Below, piece after piece: positions 56,017 to 64,000 of a stretch of 64,000 bases of DNA; the stretch's first letter is position 1; every line of letters begins with the position of its first letter. Under the pieces are notes generated by a model that did no database searches, was not told the origin of the DNA, and saw only the letters and a list, made by a program, of their open reading frames with translations. This DNA is from RPQJ01 sp963744735. GTDB taxonomy: Bacteria > Pseudomonadota > Gammaproteobacteria > Steroidobacterales > Steroidobacteraceae. The stretch spans positions 1 through 64,000 of the forward strand of contig CAVUVH010000001.1 of NCBI GenBank assembly GCA_963744735.1. The letters are read 5' to 3'. Both the position numbers and the translations under genes were made by a program.

Positions 56017-57356
56017 GCTGCGCCTCCCGCCGGTGCGCGCGCGATCTTCGCGTGCAGGTCGTAGTCGTCGGCGCCGGTGACCTGCACGTCGGCCCAGTCG
56101 CCGGCCTTGAGCTTGCTGCCGGGGCGCGCAATGCGCACGACACCGTCGATCTCGGGCGCATCGGCGGCCGAGCGCGCGATGGCGCCCTCATCGGCATCGA
56201 CCTGGTCGACCAGCACGCGCAGGCGCCGGCCGACCTTCGCCGCCAGCTTCTCGGCGCTGATCGCCGCGGCCACGGCCATGAAGCGCTCGCGCCGTTCTTC
56301 CATGACCGCGTCCGGCACCGGGTCCGGCAGGGCGTTGGCCGCCGCACCCGCCACCGGCGAGTACTTGAAGCAGCCGACACGGTCGAGCCGCGCCTCGCGC
56401 AGCCAGTCGAGCAGCAGTTCGAAGTCGGCTTCCGTCTCGCCGGGGAAACCGACGATGAACGTGCTGCGCAACGTCAGGTCGGGACAGATCTCGCGCCAGC
56501 GCCGGATGCGCTCGAGCGTGTTCTCGGCGTGGGCCGGGCGCTTCATCAGCTTCAGCACGCGCGGGCTGCCGTGCTGGAACGGGATGTCCAGGTACGGCAG
56601 GATCTTGCCGTCCGCCATCAGCGGGATCACGTCGTCGACGTGCGGGTACGGGTAGACATAGTGCATGCGCACCCACGCGCCGAGCGAGCCGAGCGCGCGC
56701 GCGAGGTCGACAAACTTCGCCTTGACGGGTTTGCCGCCCCAGAAGCCGGTCGCGTACTTGAGGTCGGCGCCGTAGGCGCTGGTGTCCTGCGAGATCACCA
56801 GCAGTTCCTTCACGCCGGCCTTCACCAGGCGCTCGGCCTCGAGCATCACGTCGCCGATCGGTCTGCTGGCGAGGTCGCCGCGCATCGACGGGATGATGCA
56901 GAAGGTGCAGCGGTGATTGCAGCCCTCGGAAATCTTCAGGTACGCGTAGTGCCGCGGCGTGAGGCGGATGCCCTGCGGCGGCACCAGGTCGACGAACGGG
57001 TCGTGCAGCGGCGGCAGCTGCTCGTGCACGGCCTGCACGACTTCTTCGTACGCGTGCGCGCCGGTCACCTTGAGCACCGTCGGGTGACGGTCGGTGATCG
57101 TCTCGGGCCGGGCGCCGAGACAGCCGGTGACGATCACCTTGCCGTTGCGCGCCAGCGCCTCGCCGATCGCATCGAGCGATTCGTGCACCGCGTCGTCGAT
57201 GAAGCCGCAGGTGTTGACCACGACGAGGTTGGCGTCCTCGTAGGTGCCGACGACGTCATAACCCTCCGCGCGCAGGCGCGTGAGGATGCGTTCGGAATCC
57301 ACCAGGGCCTTGGGACAGCCGAGGGAAACGAAGCCGATGCGGGGAGGGGTTGCCAC
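56013..57356 (-). CDS. rimO: ribosomal protein S12 methylthiotransferase RimO
   Basis: RimO adds a methylthio group to Asp88 of S12. The 447-residue protein has the N-terminal cluster region (GFVSLGCPKALVDSE, NTCGFIDDA, TGCLGARPE), the radical SAM motif CNHRCTFC near residue 150 (KISEGCNHRCTFCIIPSMRG), and a C-terminal TRAM-like domain. LVDSE (not NxxDS) separates it from MiaB. It is intact and followed by the L,D-transpeptidase gene with start/stop overlap. Confidence 0.95.
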   Translation of the reverse strand: MATPPRIGFVSLGCPKALVDSERILTRLRAEGYDVVGTYEDANLVVVNTCGFIDDAVHESLDAIGEALARNGKVIVTGCLGARPETITDRHPTVLKVTGAHAYEEVVQAVHEQLPPLHDPFVDLVPPQGIRLTPRHYAYLKISEGCNHRCTFCIIPSMRGDLASRPIGDVMLEAERLVKAGVKELLVISQDTSAYGADLKYATGFWGGKPVKAKFVDLARALGSLGAWVRMHYVYPYPHVDDVIPLMADGKILPYLDIPFQHGSPRVLKLMKRPAHAENTLERIRRWREICPDLTLRSTFIVGFPGETEADFELLLDWLREARLDRVGCFKYSPVAGAAANALPDPVPDAVMEERRERFMAVAAAISAEKLAAKVGRRLRVLVDQVDADEGAIARSAADAPEIDGVVRIARPGSKLKAGDWADVQVTGADDYDLHAKIARAPAGGAA

Positions 57357-57369
57357 AGGGGTTTAGAGG

Positions 57370-57388
57370 ATAGGGGTTAGGGGTTAGT
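57370..57388. repeat. short TAGGGGT tandem repeat
   Basis: TAGGGGTTAGGGGTTAG lies between rimO and the pirin gene. It is a copy of the same heptamer type as the 58.48 kb array. No function is evident. Confidence 0.6.
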
Positions 57389-57469
57389 CGGAAGGGGCGC
57401 TTTTGCGCCGACCTTCGGAAAGGGAGGGCATTCTAAGGCAATATGGCGCCCGCCCACAGGAGGTGTCCG

Positions 57470-58174
<705 letters not shown>

Positions 58175-58199
58175 CGGGCTGCACGAGCTCAGCGCGAGC

Positions 58200-58469
58200 T
58201 CAGAAGGAGCAGGCGCCTCCGCCCCCGCCACCGCAGCCACCGCCGCCGCAGGGACCGGTGTCGCAGGGGCGTTCGTACTGGCTGCCCAGCGAATGGACGA
58301 CGCCGCTGGCGCCCAGCAGTTTCTCGACCCTGGCGCGGCCCGAAGTGCCATCGAGCGGAATCCCGGCGCGACGGCAGAGCTCGCCCCAGGTCGAGAGCTT
58401 GTCCGCCATCTTGTGGCTGACTTCGACGACGCGGCCGTTGGCGGGGCAGAGGTAATCGTAGGTGGGCAT
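58200..58469 (-). CDS. FmdB-like small protein with Cys/Gly tail
   Basis: The 89-residue protein opens MPTYDYLCPANGRVVEVSHK, matching the FmdB zinc-ribbon start except that the second knuckle Cys (CxxCG) is replaced by Asn. The C-terminus is rich in Cys and Gly: RPCDTGPCGGGGCGGGGGGA followed by CSF, giving four more cysteines. It may bind metal through the tail. The overlapping + strand frame is not supported. Confidence 0.75.
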   Translation of the reverse strand: MPTYDYLCPANGRVVEVSHKMADKLSTWGELCRRAGIPLDGTSGRARVEKLLGASGVVHSLGSQYERPCDTGPCGGGGCGGGGGGACSF

Positions 58470-58476
58470 GGAGGGA

Positions 58477-58507
58477 TAGGGACTAGGGGCTAGGGGCTAG
58501 GGGCTAG
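58477..58507. repeat. TAGGGGC heptamer array
   Basis: Starting at 58477, TAGGGACTAGGGGCTAGGGG continues with further TAGGGGC units to 58507. About 65 bases later the inverted form AGCCCCTAGTCCCTAGTCCC occurs at 58573-58592. The two arms could pair across the 77-base spacer between the FmdB-like and CbiM-like genes. Confidence 0.65.
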
Positions 58508-58572
58508 TAAGAATCGTAGATTCGGGCCTGGGCAAGAAGATCATGCAGGGACATCAGTATTGTGCTCCGACC

Positions 58573-58592
58573 AGCCCCTAGTCCCTAGTCCC
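58573..58592. repeat. inverted copy of the TAGGGGC heptamer array
   Basis: AGCCCCTAGTCCCTAGTCCC overlaps the last bases of the CbiM-like gene (stop at 58585) and is complementary to the array at 58477-58507. It may form a hairpin that ends both transcripts. Confidence 0.6.
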
Positions 58593-59257
58593 TTCTTGCC
58601 AGGTAGACCCGGTCGTCGAAGCTCATCACCCAGCGCGGGCGATAGACGACGGCCATGCCGATCAGCGTGCCGTTGACGACCGCCTCGCCGAAGCTCATCA
58701 GCGGCAGGATCGCGAAATACTCCCCGCCGACGTGCGCCAGGTCGAGCGTGCCGCTCAGCGCCTGCAGCCCGACGCGGACCAGCCCCGCGAGGTTGAACGC
58801 CAGCGCCGAGCCGAGAAACGTCGTCACGAAAAAATAAACGAAGTAATTGGGTGGCAGCAGCGCGTGCACCCGCTCGTGGAACCAGGCGGTGAACAGCGCC
58901 GGCACGATGGCCATGCACAGCAGGTTGGGACCGAACAGGCTCCACTCTGCCAGGCCCAGGTACGACATGACCGCGAGCACCAGGGCTCCCGCCGTCACTG
59001 CCAGGTGCCAGCCGTGCAGCAGCGTCATGCGCGGTCATCAGCAGGAAGCGCACCGAGAGTCCCGGCGTGATGCCGGCCTTCATCGACCAGACCACGAGCA
59101 GCAGGCTCAGCGAGCCGAGCCAGACCCACTGCCGCTCGCGGTCGGCCAGCCAGACACGCCAGGGTGCCTGCGCGACGGCCCAGGCCAGCACCGAGCCGGC
59201 CACGGCCGAGGCGGCGACATTCGTGCTGCCGTCGAGCAGTCCTGCCTCGAGCAGCAT
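58585..59257 (-). CDS. CbiM-like energy-coupling-factor permease, one frameshift
   Basis: The family pattern is an N-terminal MLLEAGLLDGSTNVAASAVA (ECF S-component-like start), several membrane helices, and the conserved C-terminal segment FGEAVVNGTLIGMAVVYRPR followed by WVMSFDD. A break near 59030 joins RFLLMTA to TLLHGWHLAVTAGALVLAVM. Joined length is about 224 residues. CbiM-type proteins are substrate-binding permeases for Co or Ni. No ATPase or other ECF subunits are present here, so this may be one of the solitary members common in gammaproteobacteria. It overlaps the MscS stop as TGATG. Confidence 0.78.
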
Positions 59258-61830
59258 CAGGCCGGCGGTGGCGACGGCGGCGTGGCGGGCGGCGGCGGAG
59301 TCGATCCCGGCGCCTCGCTGCGCGCGCGCGCCAGCAGCTCGACCACGGCCGGCGCGACGCTGCGCAGGTGCAGGTCCTGCTGCGGAAACGGAATCTCGAT
59401 CTTCTCGCGCCGCAGTGCCTCGTACACCCGTGCCGTCATCTCGGTGCGGATCGTGACCCAGTCGCCGAAGTCGTTGGTCCAGGCGCGGACGCCGAAGTCG
59501 AGCGAGTGCGCGCCCAGGCCCTTGAAGACGATCGCAGGCTCGGGCTGGGGCGAGATGCCGGGCGTGCCCAGCGCGACCTCGCGCAGCAGTTCCAGCACGC
59601 GGCGCGGATCCGAGCCGTAGGCGATGCCGACCTCGACATCGATGCGGCGGTTCATGTCGCTCAGTGTCCAGTTGATCAGCTTCTCCGACAGCAGCGTGCC
59701 GTTCGGCACGACGACGTCGGCGCCCTCAAAGGTCGTCAGCGTCGTCGCGCGCATGCCGATCTCGCGCACCTTGCCCGAGGTGCCCGACACCTCGACCACG
59801 TCGCCCGGCTGGATCGGCCGCTCGAACATCAGGATCAGGCCCGACACGAAGTTGTTGACGACCCCCTGCAGTCCGAGGCCGATGCCGACGCCGAGCGCGC
59901 CGAACACGATCGCGAACTGCGAGGTCTCGAAACCCGCCGCGGCCAGCGCAAACATCAGCCCGACCAGCACCAGCCCGTAGTAGCTCAGCGACGAGACGCT
60001 GTTGCCCACGCCGCGCGGCAGGTCCATTTTCGGCAGGACTTCGTCGCGCAGCACCAGGCGCACGGTGCGCGCCACCCAGAAGGCGACGTAGATCGAGAAG
60101 AAGAACAGCAGGATGCTGCCCAGCGTGACCGAGACCTGGCCGGCCTCGAGCGGGAAGGTCAGGATCCGCCTGGCCGCGCCGAACAGCGGCCGCGCAACGC
60201 GGAACTCGTGCAGCATCACGACGATCCACGCCACCAGCGCGCCGAACATCAACAGCCGGTTCAGGCTCGCAAGCAGCGGCCCGGCGTGCTGCGTGATCAC
60301 GCGGAAGCGCGTCATCTCGCGCCTGCGCCAGCAGCAGGCTCAGCACCGAGACGAGCACGTTGGCGCCGGCATAGAGCGCCAGTCCGACGTAGGCGCTGTC
60401 GAGCACCGCGCCGGTCAGCATCTCGGCCAGCGACACGTTGCCCACGATGTTGGCGACCGACGCCACGAGCAGCGCGGCCACCGCGACCCAGGCCGAGGAC
60501 ACGGATCGCGCCGTGCGCCGGCCGGGTCCCGGCGCGCTCGTGCCGGCGTTGCGACGACAGCAGCAACCAGACCAGCGTGGCCGCCGTGCACCAGCGCGAT
60601 GCCGAGCGTATAGAGCCGGTAGTACAGCGGCTGGTCGAGCAGCAGGATGCTCAGGCGGTACAGCAGGTACAGCGCGGTGCCGAAATAGGGCCAGCGTCCC
60701 AGCACCTCGAACACGCGGTCCGGCAGCAGGCGCAGCATCGGCACCAGCGCCAGCAGCAGCGCCATCTGGTGCATCACGAGCGGCGCGTCCGGGAAGAAGA
60801 ACAGCACGCCGATCAGGGTCAGCAGCAGCCAGGCCGAGAGCGGCCGGCGCAGGACCTTGGCGGCCGCCTGCATCGCCGGTTCCGTGGTGACGGTCTTGCG
60901 GCTGCGCCAGCCCAGCCACAGCAGCAGCGGCAGCAGCGCCAGCGCGCCCAGGCGATAGGCATGGATCCGCGACTGGTTCGCCGCGCCCCACTCCGCGATG
61001 AATGCGGTTTCCAGAGCCGAGGCCGGTCCTGGCGCCGGTCAGCTCGGACTTGCGCGAACTCAGTGTCGTTCCAGGCCTGCCAGGCCGGCGCGGCATCGAC
61101 CATCCCGAGCCGCCGGTCGTAGTAGGCGATGGCCGCGGCCACTCCCTTGCTGCCGGCGTCGATGCTGGCCTGGACCGTGTTCGCGCGCCGCCTGAGCTTG
61201 AGTTGTTCGTCGAGCGGGGCGGAAATCGCCGCTTCCGCGAGCGCGATCTGCGCAATGACGACGTCGACACGGTCGGTCAGCGCCGCAGTGACGCCGCTTG
61301 CAGCAAGCGCCGCTACGCGTCGCCTCCCAGGTCACCCGTCGCCTGGCGAGCTCCGCGGCATCTTCGGTGTAGACCCCTGTCGTGGCGTCCAGCTCGGCGC
61401 GCCATTCGTTCAGTTCGCGCTGGTAGAACTTCCAGTGATTGTCGAGGCTCTCCAGGCGGATGGCCGACAGCTGCCTGAGGTTGTCGTTCTTGAACGACTG
61501 CGACAGCTGCACGATGCCACGGGTGAGTTCATCGAGACCCGCGCCGAGCTTCGGGCTGGGGTCCTTGCCCCTGGTCCGCTGCAGCACGTCCTGGGCAAAG
61601 CGCTCGTCCACGTCCGCGCGGATCGGGATGTCACTCGCCGGAATCGTCTCGACGGCCGGTGCGGCGGGTGCCCCATCGGCAGGAGTGCTTGCCGCCGCGG
61701 GCGCCTTGGCCGGTACGGCGGGCAGGCCGGGCAGCGCGGCGCAGGCAAGCCCCGAAGTGAGCAACAGCAGCAGGGCGGTGACCAGCCCGGGCAGGTGCGG
61801 GGCGGCAGGCGGAAGGGATTGTCGGGCCAT
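59257..61830 (-). CDS. large mechanosensitive channel (MscS/MscK-type), several frame breaks
   Basis: A signal peptide (LVTALLLLLTSGLACAALPG) and a periplasmic coiled-coil region (about residues 25-230, with VDERFAQDVLQRTRGKD and IRLESLDNHWKFYQRELNEW) precede several membrane helices and the MscS core. The core has the pore helix GALGVGIGLGLQGVVNNFVS, followed by LMFERPIQPGDVVEV and TTLTTFEGADVVVPNGTLLS. The C-terminus is Pro-rich. Breaks lie near 61310, 61040, 60570 and 60330. Joined length is about 857 residues, in the MscK/YbdG-to-KefA range. It guards against osmotic downshock. The gene is coupled to the CbiM-like gene by TGATG. Confidence 0.88.
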
Positions 61831-61940
61831 CGTCGTGGGGTGTCCGGAAACGGCGGATATGCCCGCATTGTCGCATCAGTGCCGGCGCAGTCCTACGGGG
61901 CGCATGAACGGCGCGGCGGGTGCTCTGGCACACTAGCCGC

Positions 61941-62558
61941 ATGCACGAAATGATTGCCTCCCTGATGCAGTGGTACCTGTCGGCGCTCGACCAGGGCGGC
62001 TATTGGCTCATCGGGCTGCTGATGGCCATGGAAAGTTCGATCCTGCCGGTTCCGAGCGAGTTCGTGATCCCGCCAGCCGCCTACCTGGCCCATGCGCACG
62101 GCCGCTTTTCACTGGGCGGCATCGTGCTCGCGGGCACGCTGGGGTCATGGGTCGGGGCCAGCGTCATGTACTGGGCCTCGTACCTGCTCGGGCGGCCGCT
62201 GCTGATGCGCTATGGGCGCTACGTCATGATCACGCCCGAGAAGATCGTGCGCGCCGAACACTGGGCTTCGCACTACGGCATGGTCGGCGTGTTCATCTCG
62301 CGCCTGCTGCCCGTGATCCGGCACCTGATCGGGATCCCGGCCGGCGTCGTGCGCATGCACTTCGGCTGGTATTCCCTCGCCACCGTGGTCGGTTCGGCGC
62401 TCTGGTGCACCGTGCTGGTCTGGGTCGGCGTCACGGCCGGCCAGGACGAGCAGCTGATGCAGGGCAACCTGCACCGCATCACGCTCTGGGCCGGGGGCCT
62501 GCTGCTGTTCCTCGGCGGGCTCTATTACTTCTTCGTGCACCGGCACATGCGTCGGTGA
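61941..62558 (+). CDS. DedA-family membrane protein
   Basis: The 205-residue protein has the DedA/SNARE-associated (VTT) pattern: MESSILPVPSEFVIPPAAYL, GSWVGASVMYWASYLLGRPL and FISRLLPVIRHLIGIPAGVV, with conserved Glu, Arg and Pro residues of this undecaprenyl-phosphate/lipid flippase family. Members help maintain proton motive force and recycle lipid carriers. The start is ATG 61941, giving a short cytoplasmic head. The stop overlaps the MATE start as GTGA. Confidence 0.93.
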   Translation: MHEMIASLMQWYLSALDQGGYWLIGLLMAMESSILPVPSEFVIPPAAYLAHAHGRFSLGGIVLAGTLGSWVGASVMYWASYLLGRPLLMRYGRYVMITPEKIVRAEHWASHYGMVGVFISRLLPVIRHLIGIPAGVVRMHFGWYSLATVVGSALWCTVLVWVGVTAGQDEQLMQGNLHRITLWAGGLLLFLGGLYYFFVHRHMRR

Positions 62559-63977
62559 TCCAGGCCACGACACAACCTGTCCCTGCGCAGAAACGCGATC
62601 CGCTGACGGGGCGGACGCACATCGACTACCGCGCCGTGGCGGCGCTCGCGCTGCCGCTGATGCTCAATACCAGCCTGCAGGCGGTGATCAGCCTGACCGA
62701 CACCTGGTTCGTCGGGCACATCTCGACGACGGCGATGGCCGGCATGGCCGCCGTGTACTGGGTGGTGCTGCTGTTCATCATGCTGTTCGGCGGTGTCGGC
62801 CTGGCCGTGCAGACGTTTGCCGCGCAGGCAAGAGGCGCCGGTCGCTGGACGCGCGCGAGCCATGCGGCCTGGGTCGCGCTGGTGGCGAGCGCGCTCACCC
62901 TGCCGTTCTATGCCGTGCTTGCGTGGCTGGGTCCGTGGATCTTTGCGCCGTTCGGGCTCGCACCGGAAGTGTCGTAGCAGGCAATGGCCTTCTGGCAGCC
63001 GCGCATGCTCGGCGCTCCGATCGGCGTCGCGCTCTGGGCCATGACCGGCTTCTTCAACGGCATCTCGCGGCCGCGGGTCGCGCTCGCCACCACGCTGATC
63101 GTCGCGGTCGTGAACGCCGTGCTCAACTGGCTGTTCATCTTCGTGCTCGACGGCGGCATCGCCGGTTCCGCCTGGGCCACGAACGTCAGCATGGTGTGTG
63201 GACTGGCGTTCGCGACGTGGATGTTCCTGCGGCCGCCAGTGCGCCGGCAGTACAAGTCGCACCTGACCTGGCGTCCGGATCTCGGCAGCCTGGCGCGGCA
63301 GTATCGGCTGGGCCTGCCGATGGGGGTGATGTACGCGGCGGACCTGTTCGGCATGGCGCTGTTCCAGCTGATGCAGGTGCGCCTCAGCGCCGCCGACGGC
63401 GCAGCGACGCAGATCGTGATGATGCTGACCTCGATGTCGTACATGCCGGGCATCGGCATCGCGCTGGCCGGCACGACGCTCGTGGGCCAGTCGATCGGCG
63501 CCGGCGACCCCGAATGGGCGCGGCGGGTCGGCAACGCCATCATCGTGCTGACCATCGCGTTCATGGGCACGCTCGGCGTGCTGGTCGCGCTGGCCGGGCC
63601 CTGGCTGCTGCCGACATTCCTCAGCGCGACGGATCCGCAGGCCGCCGAGGTCGTGCGCATCGCGATCGTGCTGCTGTGGATCGCTGCCGGGTACCAGATC
63701 TTCGATGGCCTCAGCCTGGGCAGCGGCTTCTCGCTGCGCGGCGCGGGCGACGTCGAAGGTGCCGGCGGTGCTGTTCCTGGTCTGCTCGTGGGGCGTGTTC
63801 GTGCCGCTGGCGCACATGCTGTCGTTCGCGCCCGGGCAGGGGTGGACCGACATCCTGCCGCAGTTCGGGTTCGGCGCCGCGGGAGGCTGGACCGGCCTGC
63901 TGGTCTACATCGTGCTGCTGGGCAGCGCGCTGTTCGTGCGCTGGCGGTCGGGGCGCTGGCAGCGCATCCGCATTTGA
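62555..63977 (+). CDS. MATE-family efflux transporter, in-frame stop and one frameshift
   Basis: The multidrug/toxin extrusion exporter starts with GTG 62555 (VIQATTQPVPAQKRDP) and shows IDYRAVAALALPLMLNTSLQ and TDTWFVGHISTTAMAGMAAV, typical of the first helices. An amber TAG at 62975-62977 follows APEVS where CAG (Gln) is expected. The frame then continues QAMAFWQPRMLGAPIG through the remaining helices. A frame change near 63760 precedes the C-terminal VPAVLFLVCSWGVFVPLAHM, stop at 63977. Joined length is about 473 residues. The amber codon is a base change, unlike the indels elsewhere. Confidence 0.85.
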
Positions 63978-64000
63978 TCGCGCCAGCGCGGGTGAGGGTG
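63978..64000. repeat. right end of a REP-like unit
   Basis: GCGCGGGTGAGGGTG at the window end matches the right arm of the repeats after atpC (7294-7400). The left arm would lie beyond this window or is absent. Confidence 0.55.

Overview
The window is high-GC DNA whose gene content fits a gammaproteobacterium. It opens with a full F-type ATP synthase operon (atpI-B-E-F-H-A-G-D-C), followed by glmU and, about 20 kb later, glmS. Genes for TonB-dependent receptors, TPR-sulfotransferases, a UrcA-family protein and RimO suggest a heterotrophic group such as Steroidobacterales, Nevskiales or Xanthomonadales relatives. That placement is inferred from gene content only; no rRNA or tRNA gene was seen.

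Layout: 0-7.3 kb, ATP synthase operon with a good sigma70-like promoter at the very start. 7.3-10.4 kb, REP-like repeats, a small exported protein, glmU and a CorA-family transporter. 10.4-27.6 kb, an accessory region. It begins with a TonB receptor, a propeller-like protein and a TPR-sulfotransferase, and ends with a second TPR-sulfotransferase to TonB receptor operon. Between these lie a HEAT-repeat/serine beta-lactamase-fold hydrolase, a D-aminoacylase, dgcN and dgcA (D-glutamate catabolism), an Asp/Asn beta-hydroxylase-like dioxygenase and a protein of unknown function. 27.6-32.6 kb, glmS, a cytochrome P450, a 250-bp C/T-only tract and a cyclase-family hydrolase. 32.6-38.7 kb, two Crp/Fnr regulators divergent from a PAS-GGDEF cyclase whose frame runs into a CsbD protein, then small envelope/stress proteins (lmo0937-type, glycine zipper, BON) and a fatty-acid-hydroxylase-like enzyme. 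38.7-64 kb is mostly metabolic and envelope genes: DUF3604, OB-fold, CrtI-like oxidoreductase, dimethylglycine-dehydrogenase-like protein, a decayed debranching enzyme, amine oxidase, GNAT, esterase, SlyD, L,D-transpeptidase, rimO, pirin, CbiM-like permease, MscS channel, DedA and MATE.

A feature of the whole window is dense small indels. About half of the longer genes need one or more frame changes to give a full family-length protein, and these include genes that are normally essential (atpH, glmU, glmS). Indel errors in the assembly explain this better than gene decay, so I give whole-gene spans and mark each break.

The most interesting candidate system is the 10.4-27.6 kb block. Two TonB-receptor/TPR-sulfotransferase pairs bracket genes for releasing and catabolising N-acyl-D-amino acids and D-glutamate. 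This suggests uptake and use of D-amino-acid-containing peptides or muropeptides, with a possible sulfation or hydroxylation step. The functional link is inference.
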